A DNA stretch of 64,000 nt from Streptomyces sp. NBC_00306 (GCF_036169555.1 NZ_CP108032.1:4960001-5024000), one strand, 5' to 3'; shown: positions 34,151 to 43,313, counted from the stretch's first letter. Notes: generated by a model not told the origin, from the letters alone. A program made the numbers and translations.

Positions 34151-35581
34151 ATGGCATCCGTACCTCTCAGCAAGGGCGCCAACATCCCGGTCGCCGCTGC
34201 CGCTGTCCGCGCCGTGCTCAGCTGGACCCCGGGGGCCGGGACACCCGACGCAGACGCCTCCGCGCTGCTCCTCACCGAGGGCGGACGGGTGCGCGACGAC
34301 GGGGACTTCGTCTTCTACAACCAGCCGCGGCACTCCTCCGGCGCCGTGCGGCACCAGGGCAAGCGGGACGGGACCGACACCGTCGAGGTCGACCTCTCGT
34401 CACTCGAAGCCTGCGTCGACCGCGTCGTGCTCAGTGCGTCCGCCGACGGCGGCACCTTCGGCCAGTTGCGCGGACTGCGGCTGCTGCTGCTCGACGCGGC
34501 GAGCGGCACCGAGCTGGCGCGGTTCGACATCACGGCCGGGGCGGAGACGGCCCTGGTCGCCGGGGAGCTCTACCGGCGGGCGGGAGCGTGGAAGTTCCGG
34601 GCGGTGGGCCAGGGTTACGCGGCCGGACTGGCGGGTCTGGCCACCGACTACGGCATCACCGTGGACGACGCACCCTCGCCGGTTCCGCCCGCGCCGGTCC
34701 CGCAGCCGCCCGCGCGTATGCCGCAGGCGCCCGTCCCGCAGCCGCCCGCCCCACAGGCGCCCGTCCCGCCCCCGCCTGTCGCGCCGCCGCCCACCCTCAC
34801 GCAGGACGCCCGGTCGGACAGGGGCGAGGAGCAACTCCCCGTCGACATGCGCAAGCGGCTGTCCCTGCGCAAGCAGCAGGTCGCCGTCAGCCTGAGCAAG
34901 CACGGCGCCGCCGGCGCCACCGCGCGGGTGATCCTGGTGCTGGACGCCTCCGGCTCGATGGCGATGCTGTACTCCCGGGGCGTCGTCGCCGACGTGGTGG
35001 AGCGGATGGCCGCCGTCGCGGCTCAGCTCGACGACGACGGCGAGATGCAGGCATGGACCTTCGCCACCCACCCGGCCCGGCTCCCCGACCTGACCGTCGC
35101 CGGTCTGCCTCAGTGGCTCCAACTGCATGTCCGGGGCGGCGAGATGAGCCTGTTCGGCCGCCCGAAGAAGCCGAAGAAGGGCATGCTGCCGGGCCAGGTC
35201 GACATGCGGCTGGTCGGCATCCAGAACGAGGAGCAGAAGGTCATCGCCGAGGTCCGGGACTACGTCCGGGCCAATCCCGCCCAGGCTCCGACCCTCGTGC
35301 TGTTCTTCTCGGACGGCGGTGTCTACCGCAACGCCGAGATCGAGCGTGAGCTGCGGGCGGCCGTCGAGGAGCCCGTCTTCTGGCAGTTCGTCGGCCTCGG
35401 GAAATCCGACTACGGGGTCCTGGAACGGTTCGACACCCTCCCCGGCCGCCGCGTGGACAACGTCGGCTTCTTCGCCGTCGACGACATCGCGGTCGTCTCG
35501 GACCCCGAGCTGTACGACAGGCTGCTCACCGAGTTCCCCTCCTGGCTCACGGCGGCCCGCCGGGCGGGCATCATCGGCTGA
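34151..35581 (+). CDS. TerD domain and von Willebrand factor A domain fusion protein
   Basis: 476 residues. Residues 1-172 are a TerD-like tellurium-resistance domain (LSKGANIPV...[19 protein letters not shown]...[11 protein letters not shown]...[15 protein letters not shown]). A Pro-rich linker (175-215) follows. Residues 258-476 are a VWA domain with the metal-ion site D265-A-S-G-S269 ([10 protein letters not shown]). Ter-type proteins bind calcium and are linked to stress or phage responses; VWA domains mediate metal-dependent protein contacts. The ATG at 34151 is preferred over 34112. The last base of its stop region overlaps the ATG of the acetyltransferase gene. Confidence 0.9.
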   Translation: MASVPLSKGANIPVAAAAVRAVLSWTPGAGTPDADASALLLTEGGRVRDDGDFVFYNQPRHSSGAVRHQGKRDGTDTVEVDLSSLEACVDRVVLSASADGGTFGQLRGLRLLLLDAASGTELARFDITAGAETALVAGELYRRAGAWKFRAVGQGYAAGLAGLATDYGITVDDAPSPVPPAPVPQPPARMPQAPVPQPPAPQAPVPPPPVAPPPTLTQDARSDRGEEQLPVDMRKRLSLRKQQVAVSLSKHGAAGATARVILVLDASGSMAMLYSRGVVADVVERMAAVAAQLDDDGEMQAWTFATHPARLPDLTVAGLPQWLQLHVRGGEMSLFGRPKKPKKGMLPGQVDMRLVGIQNEEQKVIAEVRDYVRANPAQAPTLVLFFSDGGVYRNAEIERELRAAVEEPVFWQFVGLGKSDYGVLERFDTLPGRRVDNVGFFAVDDIAVVSDPELYDRLLTEFPSWLTAARRAGIIG

Positions 35582-36153
35582 TGAACCACACGATCACCGT
35601 CCGGCCCGTGACCGTCACCGAGTGGCCCGACGTGGAAGAACTCCTGAGCGCACGCGGCTCGGTCAAGGGCTGCTGGTGCATGTTCTTCCGGCAGACCCCG
35701 CAGGAGCGCCGTGAGACCGAGTGGGGCGAGGGCAACCGCCGTGCGCTGCGCGCCCTCGTCGACGACGGAGCCCGTCCGGGCCTGGTCGCCCGCCGGGACG
35801 GCACCCCCGTCGGCTGGGTCTCCGTCGCACCGCGTACGGAGTACTCCCGCCTCGACCGCTCCCAGGTCAGCAAACCGGTCGACGACGTCCCGGTGTGGGC
35901 GCTGGTCTGTCTGTACGTCGGCAGGGAGCACCGCGGTACGGGCGTGGCGCGCGAACTGGTCCGCGGGGCCGTCTCGTTCGCCCGCGACAACGGTGCACGG
36001 ACGGTGGAGGCCTATCCCGTGGACGACACGATGGGCCCGGTGGGAGCCGACGAGGCGTTCCACGGCCTGGTCTCGCTGCTGACCGCCGAGGGATTCACCG
36101 AGGTGGCCCGGCGCGCCCCGAAGCGCCCGGTGATGCGGCGTCAACTGACGTGA
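35581..36153 (+). CDS. GNAT-family N-acetyltransferase
   Basis: 190 residues. The acetyl-CoA region is visible as VWALVCLYVGREHRGTGVARELVRGAVSFARDNGARTVEAYP, with the V/I-x-x-x-x-R-G-x-G-V/A P-loop. An N-terminal CxxCMFF segment (KGCWCMFFRQTPQERRE) is typical of a subgroup of actinobacterial GNATs. The acceptor is unknown. Its ATG overlaps the stop of the TerD-VWA gene (ATGA), so translation is coupled. Confidence 0.88.
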   Translation: MNHTITVRPVTVTEWPDVEELLSARGSVKGCWCMFFRQTPQERRETEWGEGNRRALRALVDDGARPGLVARRDGTPVGWVSVAPRTEYSRLDRSQVSKPVDDVPVWALVCLYVGREHRGTGVARELVRGAVSFARDNGARTVEAYPVDDTMGPVGADEAFHGLVSLLTAEGFTEVARRAPKRPVMRRQLT

Positions 36154-36176
36154 CCCGCTCCGTCAAAGACCCGCCC

Positions 36177-36206
36177 GGTGGTCACCGGCCCCCGCCGATG
36201 ACCACC
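36177..36206. terminator. Hairpin between convergent GNAT and membrane-protein genes
   Basis: GGTGGTCA and TGACCACC form an 8-bp perfect stem around a 14-nt GC-rich loop, 24 bp after the GNAT stop and 14 bp from the convergent stop. Confidence 0.55.
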
Positions 36207-36219
36207 CCGGTGCGGAGCA

Positions 36220-36765
36220 CTACATGCTGCTCAGCGACCGCGCGTAGTTGATCTGGCCCATCACCTGCTGGAACGTGCCCGGGTGCTGCGCCGGGATCAT
36301 CGTCGAGTGGTGCTTGCCCGCGCTCGTCACCGTGACCTGGATGAAGCCCGTCGTCGTCTTCTCCTTCATCAGGAGGAAGAGCAGACCCAGCAGACAGAAG
36401 ATGAAGAACACGATCGCCAGCACGATCGCGTGCGTCGGCATCTTCTCCTCGGTGCGGGACATGTCCGTCGCGTTCCACACCGCACCCCGCAGCGGCAGCG
36501 TGCCCGCCGGGGTGACGATCGAGTCGCCCATCACCGTGATGTCACCGATCGAGACCAGCGGCGTGCCGCCCATCGGCACCGGGTTGACCGGCACCGGGAC
36601 ACCCGCGGGCTGCGTCTGCGAGTAGGCAGGGGTGTCGTTCGGGCCCGGATAGCCGTACCCGGGTGCGGCGTTGGGGTAGCCGTAGGCCGGCGTCCCCGGC
36701 GGCTGCGTCGGGCCCCACTTGTACTCGGGCTCTCCGTCCGCTGCGTACGGATTGGGCTCGGTCAT
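36220..36765 (-). CDS. Single-pass membrane protein with Tyr/Pro/Gly-rich N-terminus
   Basis: 181 residues. The first 60 residues are rich in Pro, Tyr and Gly (TPAYGYPNAAPGYGYPGP). A small domain follows (PLVSIGDITVMGDSIVTPAGTLPLRGAVWN). One membrane helix (AIVLAIVFFIFCLLGLLFLLM) precedes a C-terminal part (TTTGFIQVTVTSAGKHHSTMIP...FQQVMGQINYARSL). No function was recognised. The gene lies alone downstream of the sdh operon terminator on the same strand. Confidence 0.82.
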   Translation of the reverse strand: MTEPNPYAADGEPEYKWGPTQPPGTPAYGYPNAAPGYGYPGPNDTPAYSQTQPAGVPVPVNPVPMGGTPLVSIGDITVMGDSIVTPAGTLPLRGAVWNATDMSRTEEKMPTHAIVLAIVFFIFCLLGLLFLLMKEKTTTGFIQVTVTSAGKHHSTMIPAQHPGTFQQVMGQINYARSLSSM

Positions 36766-36848
36766 AATTCTCGTCCCCGCTTTCGAGCTTCATGTCAGAC
36801 GTCCCACGATCCTGCCAGGTATCGCCGCGCTCGGTGAAGCCCGTACGG

Positions 36849-36888
36849 CGAAGGGCCCCGCGTCCCGGGCGGGATGCGGGGCCCTTCG
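36849..36888 (-). terminator. Terminator of the sdh operon
   Basis: A perfect 13-bp stem (CGAAGGGCCCCGC and complement) encloses a 14-nt loop. It lies 43 bp downstream of the sdhB stop codon on the minus strand and upstream of the next gene in that direction. Confidence 0.8.
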
Positions 36889-36930
36889 TACCGAATCGGT
36901 GCAACCGGCGTGACCGGTGCGACCCGTGGG

Positions 36931-37698
36931 TCAGAAGCGGCGTGTGATGAGCGCCCGCTTCACCTCCTGGATCGCCTTGGTGACCTCGATACCGCGCGGG
37001 CAGGCGTCCGTGCAGTTGAACGTGGTGCGGCAACGCCACACGCCGTCCTTGTCGTTGAGGATCTCCAGACGCTGCTCCCCGGCCTCGTCACGCGAGTCGA
37101 AGATGAAGCGGTGCGCGTTGACGATCGCCGCCGGGCCGAAGTACTGGCCGTCGTTCCAGAACACCGGGCACGAGGACGTGCACGCGGCGCACAGGATGCA
37201 CTTGGTCGTGTCGTCGAAGCGCTCGCGGTCCTCGGCGGTCTGCAGACGCTCGCGCGTCGGCTCGTTGCCGCTGGTGATCAGGAACGGCATCACGTCGCGG
37301 TACGCCTGGAAGAACGGCTCCATGTCCACGACCAGGTCCTTGAGGACCGTCAGGCCCTTTATGGCCTCGACCGTGATGGGCTTCTCCGGGTTGATGTCCT
37401 TGATCAGCGTCTTGCAGGCGAGCCTGTTCTTGCCGTTGATCCGCATCGCGTCGGAGCCGCAGATACCGTGCGCGCAGGAGCGGCGGAAGGTCAGCGAACC
37501 GTCGACGTCCCACTTGATCTTGTGCAGCGCGTCGAGGACACGCTCCTTGGGATCGATGTCGATCCGGAAGTCCTGCCACTCCGCGTCCGCCGCCACCTCG
37601 GGGTTGAAGCGGCGGATCCGGAACGTGACGGAGATGAGGTGCGACGAGGCGGAGTCCGCCTCGAACGCCTCCAGCTTGTCCAATGTGGGGGTAGCCAT
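36931..37698 (-). CDS. sdhB: Succinate dehydrogenase iron-sulfur subunit
   Basis: 255 residues. The N-terminal ferredoxin domain binds [2Fe-2S] through SCAHGICGSDAMRINGKNRLAC. The C-terminal domain binds [4Fe-4S] and [3Fe-4S] through CILCAACTSSCP and CRTTFNCTDACPRG. It passes electrons from SdhA to the membrane anchors. Its ATG overlaps the sdhA stop (TGATG). It is the last gene of sdhCDAB and is followed by a terminator. Confidence 0.97.
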   Translation of the reverse strand: MATPTLDKLEAFEADSASSHLISVTFRIRRFNPEVAADAEWQDFRIDIDPKERVLDALHKIKWDVDGSLTFRRSCAHGICGSDAMRINGKNRLACKTLIKDINPEKPITVEAIKGLTVLKDLVVDMEPFFQAYRDVMPFLITSGNEPTRERLQTAEDRERFDDTTKCILCAACTSSCPVFWNDGQYFGPAAIVNAHRFIFDSRDEAGEQRLEILNDKDGVWRCRTTFNCTDACPRGIEVTKAIQEVKRALITRRF

Positions 37699-39458
37699 CA
37701 GTACTTACGCTCCATCGGCTGGTAGCGGGTCTGGACGACCGGCTTGTAGTCGAGACGGACGGTCTCGGAGCCGTCGTCGCCGACCTCGCGGTACGCCATG
37801 GTGTGGCGCATGAAGTTGACGTCGTCGCGGTTCGGGTAGTCCTCGCGGTAGTGACCGCCGCGGGACTCCTTGCGGGCCAGCGCCGAGACGGCCATGACCT
37901 CGGCCAGGTCGAGCAGGTTGCCCAGCTCGACGGCTTCCAGCAGGTCCGTGTTGAAGCGCCGGCCCTTGTCCTGGATGGACACGTTCCGGTAGCGGGCCTG
38001 CAGCTCGCCGATCTTCTCGACCGCGGTCTTGATCGTCTGCTCGGTGCGGAACACCATGACGTTGGCGTCCATGGTCTCCTGCAGCTCGCGGCGGATGTCC
38101 GCCACCCGCTCGTTGCCGGTGGAGTTGCGCAGCCGCTCGACCTGGGCCTCGACGAGCGAGGCGGGGTTCTCCGGGAGCTCGACGAAGTCGTGCTTGGCGG
38201 AGTACTCCGCGGCGGCGATGCCCGAGCGCTTGCCGAAGACGTTGATGTCGAGCAGCGAGTTGGTGCCGAGGCGGTTGGCGCCGTGCACGGAGACGCAGGC
38301 CACCTCGCCGGCGGCGTACAGACCCGGCACGACCGTGGTGTTGTCCGCGAGGACCTCACCCTGGACGTTGGTCGGGATGCCGCCCATGGCGTAGTGCGCG
38401 GTCGGCTGGATCGGGATCGGGTCCGTGTAGGGCTCGATACCGAGGTAGGTCCGCGCGAACTCGGTGATGTCCGGGAGCTTGGCGTCCAGCTGCTCCGGCG
38501 GCAGGTGGGTCAGGTCCAGGTAGACGTGGTCGCCCTCGGGACCGCACCCGCGCCCTTCCCGGATCTCGGTGTAGATCGAGCGCGAGACGACGTCACGCGA
38601 GGCGAGGTCCTTCATGACGGGCGCGTACTTCTCCATGAAGCGCTCGCCGTCCTTGTTGCGGAGGATGCCGCCCTCACCACGGGCGCCCTCCGTCAGCAGG
38701 ATGCCCATGCGCCAGATGCCCGTCGGGTGGAACTGGAAGAACTCCATGTCCTCCAGCGGCAGACCGCGCCGGTAGCAGGCCGCCTGGCCGTCACCGGTGA
38801 GGGTGTGCGCGTTGGAGGTCACCTTGAAGAACTTGCCGGTGCCGCCGGAGGCGTAGATCACGGCCTTCGCCTGGAAGATGTGGATCTCGCCGGTGGCCAG
38901 TTCGTAGGCGACCACACCGGCCGACTTCTTGAGACCGGTCTCAGGGTCCTCGGTGATCAGCTGGTCCAGGACGTAGAACTCGTTGAAGAACTCCACGCCC
39001 TCCTTGACGCAGTTCTGGTACAGCGTCTGGAGGATCATGTGACCGGTGCGGTCCGCGGCGTAGCAGGACCGGCGGACCGGGGCCTCGCCGTGGTTGCGCG
39101 AGTGGCCGCCGAAGCGCCGCTGGTCGATGGTGCCGTTCGGGGTCCGGTTGAACGGCAGACCCATCTTCTCCAGGTCGAGGACCGCGTCGATGGCCTCCTT
39201 CGCCAGGATCTCGGCGGCGTCCTGGTCGACCAGGTAGTCACCGCCCTTGACCGTGTCGAAGGTGTGCCACTCCCAGTTGTCCTCTTCCACGTTGGCGAGC
39301 GCGGCGGCCATGCCGCCCTGCGCGGCGCCCGTGTGGGAGCGGGTCGGGTAGAGCTTGGTCAGCACGGCGGTGCGGCTGCGCTTGGTCGACTCGATGGCCG
39401 CGCGCATTCCGGCGCCGCCGGCGCCGACGATGACGGTGTCGTACTTGTGGATCTTCAT
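37698..39458 (-). CDS. sdhA: Succinate dehydrogenase flavoprotein subunit
   Basis: 586 residues. The Rossmann motif is VIVGAGGAGMRAAIES, and the FAD is expected to be covalently bound by the His of RSHTGAAQGGMAAAL. HGANRLGTNSLLDINVFG and the C-terminal KSRGGHYREDYPNRDD are typical SdhA features. It oxidises succinate to fumarate. The ATG at 39458 gives the normal N-terminus MKIHKYDTVIVG; the longer open frame overlaps sdhD. It sits 20 bp after sdhD and overlaps sdhB by 1 bp. Confidence 0.97.
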   Translation of the reverse strand: MKIHKYDTVIVGAGGAGMRAAIESTKRSRTAVLTKLYPTRSHTGAAQGGMAAALANVEEDNWEWHTFDTVKGGDYLVDQDAAEILAKEAIDAVLDLEKMGLPFNRTPNGTIDQRRFGGHSRNHGEAPVRRSCYAADRTGHMILQTLYQNCVKEGVEFFNEFYVLDQLITEDPETGLKKSAGVVAYELATGEIHIFQAKAVIYASGGTGKFFKVTSNAHTLTGDGQAACYRRGLPLEDMEFFQFHPTGIWRMGILLTEGARGEGGILRNKDGERFMEKYAPVMKDLASRDVVSRSIYTEIREGRGCGPEGDHVYLDLTHLPPEQLDAKLPDITEFARTYLGIEPYTDPIPIQPTAHYAMGGIPTNVQGEVLADNTTVVPGLYAAGEVACVSVHGANRLGTNSLLDINVFGKRSGIAAAEYSAKHDFVELPENPASLVEAQVERLRNSTGNERVADIRRELQETMDANVMVFRTEQTIKTAVEKIGELQARYRNVSIQDKGRRFNTDLLEAVELGNLLDLAEVMAVSALARKESRGGHYREDYPNRDDVNFMRHTMAYREVGDDGSETVRLDYKPVVQTRYQPMERKY

Positions 39459-39478
39459 TGGTCTCGTCAGCCCCGGCT

Positions 39479-39955
39479 TTAGCGGATGTTCGGGTCGAAG
39501 GTGAAGATCACCAGCGTGCCCAGAAGGATGGTGAACACCGTGGCGGTGTACAGCAGGCCCTTGAGCCACAGACGCGTGTTCGGGCGTTCGGCGTAGTCAT
39601 TGATGACAGTACGCAGACCGTTTGCGCCGTGCAGCATGGCGAGCCACAGCATCAGCAGATCCCAGACCTGCCAGAACGGGGACGCCCAGCGGCCGGCCAC
39701 GAAGGCGAAGCCGATCTTGGAGACGCCGCCGTCCAGCACCAGCTGGATCAGGAGGTGGCCGATGACCAGGACGACCAGCACGACGCCGGACAGACGCATG
39801 AAGAGCCAGGCGGCCATCTCGAAGTTGCCGCGGGTGGAGCTGGGGGTGCGGCCCGTGCGCCGGCGCGGCGCCTCGATGTACGGCGCCGGGTTGTCGGCGC
39901 TGTAGAGGCTCTCGCCCTCGACGGGGCCGATCGTGGAAGAGGTGTCAGCGGACAT
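39479..39955 (-). CDS. sdhD: Succinate dehydrogenase membrane anchor subunit
   Basis: 158 residues. Three membrane helices: WLFMRLSGVVLVVLVIGHLLIQL, VWDLLMLWLAMLHGANGLRTVI and LLYTATVFTILLGTLVIF. The His residues in the first and second helices are candidates for haem ligation or quinone contact. The N-terminal 50 residues are hydrophilic (TPSSTRGNFEMAAW). It anchors SdhAB to the membrane with SdhC. It is 8 bp from the sdhC stop and upstream of sdhA. Confidence 0.92.
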   Translation of the reverse strand: MSADTSSTIGPVEGESLYSADNPAPYIEAPRRRTGRTPSSTRGNFEMAAWLFMRLSGVVLVVLVIGHLLIQLVLDGGVSKIGFAFVAGRWASPFWQVWDLLMLWLAMLHGANGLRTVINDYAERPNTRLWLKGLLYTATVFTILLGTLVIFTFDPNIR

Positions 39956-39963
39956 GTCTGGCG

Positions 39964-40344
39964 TCAGCTCCCGAAGACTTCACGAACGGCGTGGCCGAGC
40001 ACCGGGTACAGGGCACCCACCATCAGCACGAACCAGATGGCCATCACGCTCCAGAGCATCTGCTTCTGGTAGCGCGGGCCCTTGGACCAGAAGTCCACGG
40101 CGATGACACGCAGCCCGTTCAGCGCATGGAAGAGAATCGCGGCCACGAGGCCGTATTCGAGCAGCGCGACGATAGGCGTCTTGTACGTGGCAACCACGTC
40201 GTCGTACGCCTCGGGCGAGACGCGGACGAGAGCGGTGTCCAGCACGTGTACGAACAGGAAGAAGAAGATGAGGACGCCGGTGACTCGATGAGCCACCCAT
40301 GACCACATTCCTTCCCGGCCGCGGTACAGCGTTCCAGCCGGCAC
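39964..40344 (-). CDS. sdhC: Succinate dehydrogenase cytochrome b556 subunit
   Basis: 126 residues from the GTG at 40344, preceded by GGAGGG at 7 nt. Three helices: VTGVLIFFFLFVHVLDTAL, PIVALLEYGLVAAILFHALNGLRVIAVDFW and LWSVMAIWFVLMVGALYPVLG. The motif HRVTGV and HALNGLR are characteristic of SdhC and supply haem/quinone His and Arg residues. It is the first gene of the operon. The frame extends to 40497 without a good start. Confidence 0.93.
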   Translation of the reverse strand: MPAGTLYRGREGMWSWVAHRVTGVLIFFFLFVHVLDTALVRVSPEAYDDVVATYKTPIVALLEYGLVAAILFHALNGLRVIAVDFWSKGPRYQKQMLWSVMAIWFVLMVGALYPVLGHAVREVFGS

Positions 40345-40432
40345 GGAAGAACCCTCCGGGAGCGGGGATTGGGGCCTGCCGGCTTGGGGTTGTCGGTCTG
40401 GCCCGGCCGGGTACGGTCCACCGGCCCCGGCC

Positions 40433-40438
40433 ATCGTA
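40433..40438 (-). promoter_or_regulatory. Candidate -10 box of the sdh operon
   Basis: TACGAT on the minus strand lies 88 nt before the sdhC GTG. A convincing -35 box is not seen. Upstream, ATCAAACA occurs twice with a 12-bp period (40481 and 40493), which could be an activator or repressor site. Confidence 0.3.
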
Positions 40439-40512
40439 GCGACGACTTGTCGGTTCGTTCGCCCGGGGTCGGCCGGTGTGATCAAACAGGCAATCAAACA
40501 GCCTCGTACGGG

Positions 40513-41226
40513 CTACCGGGAAGCCCCTGCGACGTCTGATTCAGGATGGTTGGCCACTACATGTGTCAGTCGGGAGCGCGCGAGGCCTCGCAGCTCCTCC
40601 GCGGCGACGGCCCGCTCCTCGTCCGGTTCGTGCGTCAGACGGGTGCGGATCCCGGCCAGCAGGTGGTCCAGGTACTCGTCGGGACCGTAGGCGTCGAGAC
40701 AGATCACGAAGGCGTGGCCGAAACGGCTCTCGTACGCGGCGTGGCCCGCGGCCAGCGCGGTGTGCGCGGCCTGGGGCGCCCCCGGGTGCAGCCCGGCGGA
40801 GCACTCGTCGGCGAGAGCTTCGGTGACGTCGGAGGGCCGCAGGTCGTAGCCGGCCTCGTCGGCCGCGGCGAGCAGGGACGCCAGGTCGGGGTAGGGGCGG
40901 TGGGCGGCCATCCGCTGGGCCCAGCGCCGACTGGCGCAGCAGGCGAGCAGGGTGGCGACGGCGGCGCTCTCGGGCGCGGTGTTGAAGTGCTCCAGGCCGG
41001 GTGTGCCGCTCCGTTGGCCGGGCAGCGGGGACCGTATGGCAGAAGGGGCGAGCGCGCCAAGAGTGTGGTGGAGTGTCGGCGGTCGCTTCGGGAGGCCGGC
41101 GTGGGATTCGCTGGACAGCGTGGGCTCCTCGAACAGAACAGCGGGACCGCTGGGAAGGGAGGGGTGGATGAGTCGTAACGCTATCGACGCGTGCGAGGAG
41201 CTGTCCGACGGATGCGCGATTTTCAC
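40513..41226 (-). CDS. OHCU decarboxylase-like protein (UraD family)
   Basis: 237 residues as annotated. From about residue 75 it matches 2-oxo-4-hydroxy-4-carboxy-5-ureidoimidazoline decarboxylase: GLEHFNTAPESAAVATLLACCASRRWAQRMAAHRPYPDLASLLAAADEA and HAAYESRFGHAFVICL. That enzyme makes S-allantoin in urate breakdown. The first 75 residues are unlike the family. No ATG, GTG or TTG occurs in frame between the GTG at 41226 and the conserved domain, so either the N-terminus is extended or a non-canonical start is used. No other urate genes are nearby, so the pathway link is inferred. Confidence 0.72.
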   Translation of the reverse strand: MKIAHPSDSSSHASIALRLIHPSLPSGPAVLFEEPTLSSESHAGLPKRPPTLHHTLGALAPSAIRSPLPGQRSGTPGLEHFNTAPESAAVATLLACCASRRWAQRMAAHRPYPDLASLLAAADEAGYDLRPSDVTEALADECSAGLHPGAPQAAHTALAAGHAAYESRFGHAFVICLDAYGPDEYLDHLLAGIRTRLTHEPDEERAVAAEELRGLARSRLTHVVANHPESDVAGASR

Positions 41227-41309
41227 CCGGACGGGAGAGTTTCAGCTCATGTGATGGACGATGCAGGGGGTGCTTCGCCGTGGTTACGCTGCATATGGGA
41301 GGTATCCGA

Positions 41310-42908
41310 GTGATAGTGCACCCTGGGCGCGCCCGGACCGCCGGCGTCATGGTCGCCGTGGCCGCGGCCCTGTCGATGACCGTGACCGGCTGTTCCAGTG
41401 ACGATTCCGCCGATACGGGCGGTGACGGTGGTCCCCGGGCGAAACCCGCCGCGCCCACTCCCTCGCCGACCCGGTCGTACCCCCTCTCCACGGCGCCCGC
41501 GACCATCCCCTCCGTACGGCAGCACGACGCCGCCCGTGGTCCGGGCTGGAAGCCCGGACCCGCCGCCGGGATCGTCGTCGCGAAGGGCAGCGAGGCACTG
41601 GCCGACGAGGCCAGGCTGCTGGCCGGCGAGCTGAAGATCGCCTACCGGGGAGCCGTCGCCGCAGGTCCGGGTGATGTCGAACTGGTACTGGCCCCCTCGC
41701 AGACGGGCGGAGCGGAGTCGTACACCGTCCGGACCGGCGGCGGAAAGGTGCGCATATCCGGGCCGGACCAGTCCGGCGTCTTCTACGGCACCCGCACCCT
41801 CAAGCAGGCGGTGCGCTCCGGCGGGGTGATGCCGGAAGGGCTCGTCCAGGACCGCCCCGACCGGCCGCAGCGCGGACTGATGGTGGACATCGCCCGCAAG
41901 AGCTTCACCGCGGACTGGATCGAGGACCGGCTGCGGGAGATGGCCGACCTCAAGCTCAACCAGCTGGGCCTGCACTTCTCGGACGACCAGGGATTCCGTA
42001 TCGAGTCGGACACCCACCCCGAGATCGTCTCGCAGGAGCACCTCACGAAGGACCAGGTCAGGAAGATCCTCGCGCTGGCGTCCTCGCTGCACATCCAGGT
42101 CGTGCCCGAGATCGACTCACCGGGGCATCTGGGCGCGGTGCTGGCGGCGTATCCCCAGCTCCAGCTGAGGGACGTGGGCGGCCGGACGGTGCGCGGAGCG
42201 ATCGACATCGGGAACCCGGAGTCGGCGCGGCTCGTGGACGAGCTGCTGCGCGAGTACGCCGATCTCTTCGGCGGCAGGTTCTGGCATCTGGGCGGTGACG
42301 AGTACCAGGCCCTCGTGCGCGAGAACCCGGAGGCGTCCTTCCCGCAGCTCGCGGCACTCGCCCGGGAGCAGTACGGCCCCGAGGGCCGGGTCCAGGACCT
42401 GGCGACGGACTGGGTGAACGACCGCGCGGCGGTCGTGCGGCCGCTCGGCCTCCGGCCCAAGGCCTGGAACGACGGCTTCTTCCGGGGCGGGTCCGTCTCC
42501 GTGGACAAGGACGTCGAGGTCGCGTACTGGACCGGCAAGGAGATCGGCGCGCGGCCGCCGGAGGAGTATCTGGCCGAGGGCCGCAAGCTCCTGAACCTCA
42601 ACGACGAGTACATGTACTACGTGCTCGGCGAGCCCAATGACTTCACCTACCCGACGGGCAAGCGGATCTACGAGCAGTGGACGCCGTTCGTGCTCCGCGG
42701 CACCGAGCCGGTGCCGGAGAAGTACTCGAAGCAGATCGTCGGCGGCCAGTTCGCCGTCTGGTGTGATCTCGCACAGGCGCAGACGCAGGCCCAGGTCGCG
42801 AGCGGTATCCGGATGCCCCTGCGGGCGACGGCCCAGAAGCTGTGGGTGCCGGGCGCTCCGACGGCGAGCTGGGCCGACTTCCAGAACCTGGCGAACCGGC
42901 TCGGCTGA
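41310..42908 (+). CDS. Secreted beta-N-acetylhexosaminidase lipoprotein (GH20)
   Basis: 532 residues from a GTG with GGGAGG 6 nt upstream; that site makes 41310 a better start than the ATG at 41295 or the GTG at 41280. A signal peptide ends in the lipobox MTVTGCSS. A GH20b-like domain (AGIVVAKGSEALADEARLLAGELK...GVFYGTRTLKQAV) precedes the catalytic barrel, which starts RGLMVDIARKSFTADWI. The catalytic pair is D330-E331 in WHLGGDEYQ. It removes terminal N-acetylhexosamine from chitin fragments or wall material outside the cell. It is divergent from the UraD-like gene. Confidence 0.93.
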   Translation: MIVHPGRARTAGVMVAVAAALSMTVTGCSSDDSADTGGDGGPRAKPAAPTPSPTRSYPLSTAPATIPSVRQHDAARGPGWKPGPAAGIVVAKGSEALADEARLLAGELKIAYRGAVAAGPGDVELVLAPSQTGGAESYTVRTGGGKVRISGPDQSGVFYGTRTLKQAVRSGGVMPEGLVQDRPDRPQRGLMVDIARKSFTADWIEDRLREMADLKLNQLGLHFSDDQGFRIESDTHPEIVSQEHLTKDQVRKILALASSLHIQVVPEIDSPGHLGAVLAAYPQLQLRDVGGRTVRGAIDIGNPESARLVDELLREYADLFGGRFWHLGGDEYQALVRENPEASFPQLAALAREQYGPEGRVQDLATDWVNDRAAVVRPLGLRPKAWNDGFFRGGSVSVDKDVEVAYWTGKEIGARPPEEYLAEGRKLLNLNDEYMYYVLGEPNDFTYPTGKRIYEQWTPFVLRGTEPVPEKYSKQIVGGQFAVWCDLAQAQTQAQVASGIRMPLRATAQKLWVPGAPTASWADFQNLANRLG

Positions 42909-42976
42909 GCCGGGCGGCGGCGCCGCGGGTCGCTTGCCGCGCTGTCCGTCGCGCTGTCCGTGATGGGGTGCGTCGC

Positions 42977-43012
42977 GGTGTGGGCCCGCCCGGGGGTGTG
43001 CGGGCCCACACC
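42977..43012 (+). terminator. Terminator of the hexosaminidase gene
   Basis: GGTGTGGGCCCGC and its exact complement form a 13-bp stem with a 10-nt loop, 69 bp after the stop codon. It is the main feature in the first half of the 425-bp gap 42909-43333. Confidence 0.8.
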
Positions 43013-43291
43013 ACGGTCCCCGGCCTCCCCGCGGGCCCAACCGGGCGCCCTGCAAGCCGAGTTCCGGGTGCGCAGAATGTAACAGAGGTGTGGCGCAAAT
43101 GTGTGCGAGTGGCGCGGAATTGATGGTGGGTCCGTCAGAGCCGCTCATGACCGCACAACCGTGGCGGCGGGACCACCGGACGGAGTACTTTGCGCCAAGC
43201 GGCCCGAACACGGCTTCGGGAGACTTCTCCTCCGATCCCTGGAAGGACGGGGTTTCCCGCTTCGTCGCAGTGACGCAATTGAGCCACGGGG

Positions 43292-43313
43292 CGCAGTAAG
43301 AGGAAGTACTGCG
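43292..43313. promoter_or_regulatory. Inverted repeat upstream of a hypothetical gene, possible operator
   Basis: CGCAGTA and TACTGCG are exact complements separated by 8 nt. The element ends 20 nt before the GTG at 43334, so it would lie in the leader or over the promoter start. No known regulator motif was recognised. The rest of the gap (43013-43291) shows no gene. Confidence 0.45.
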
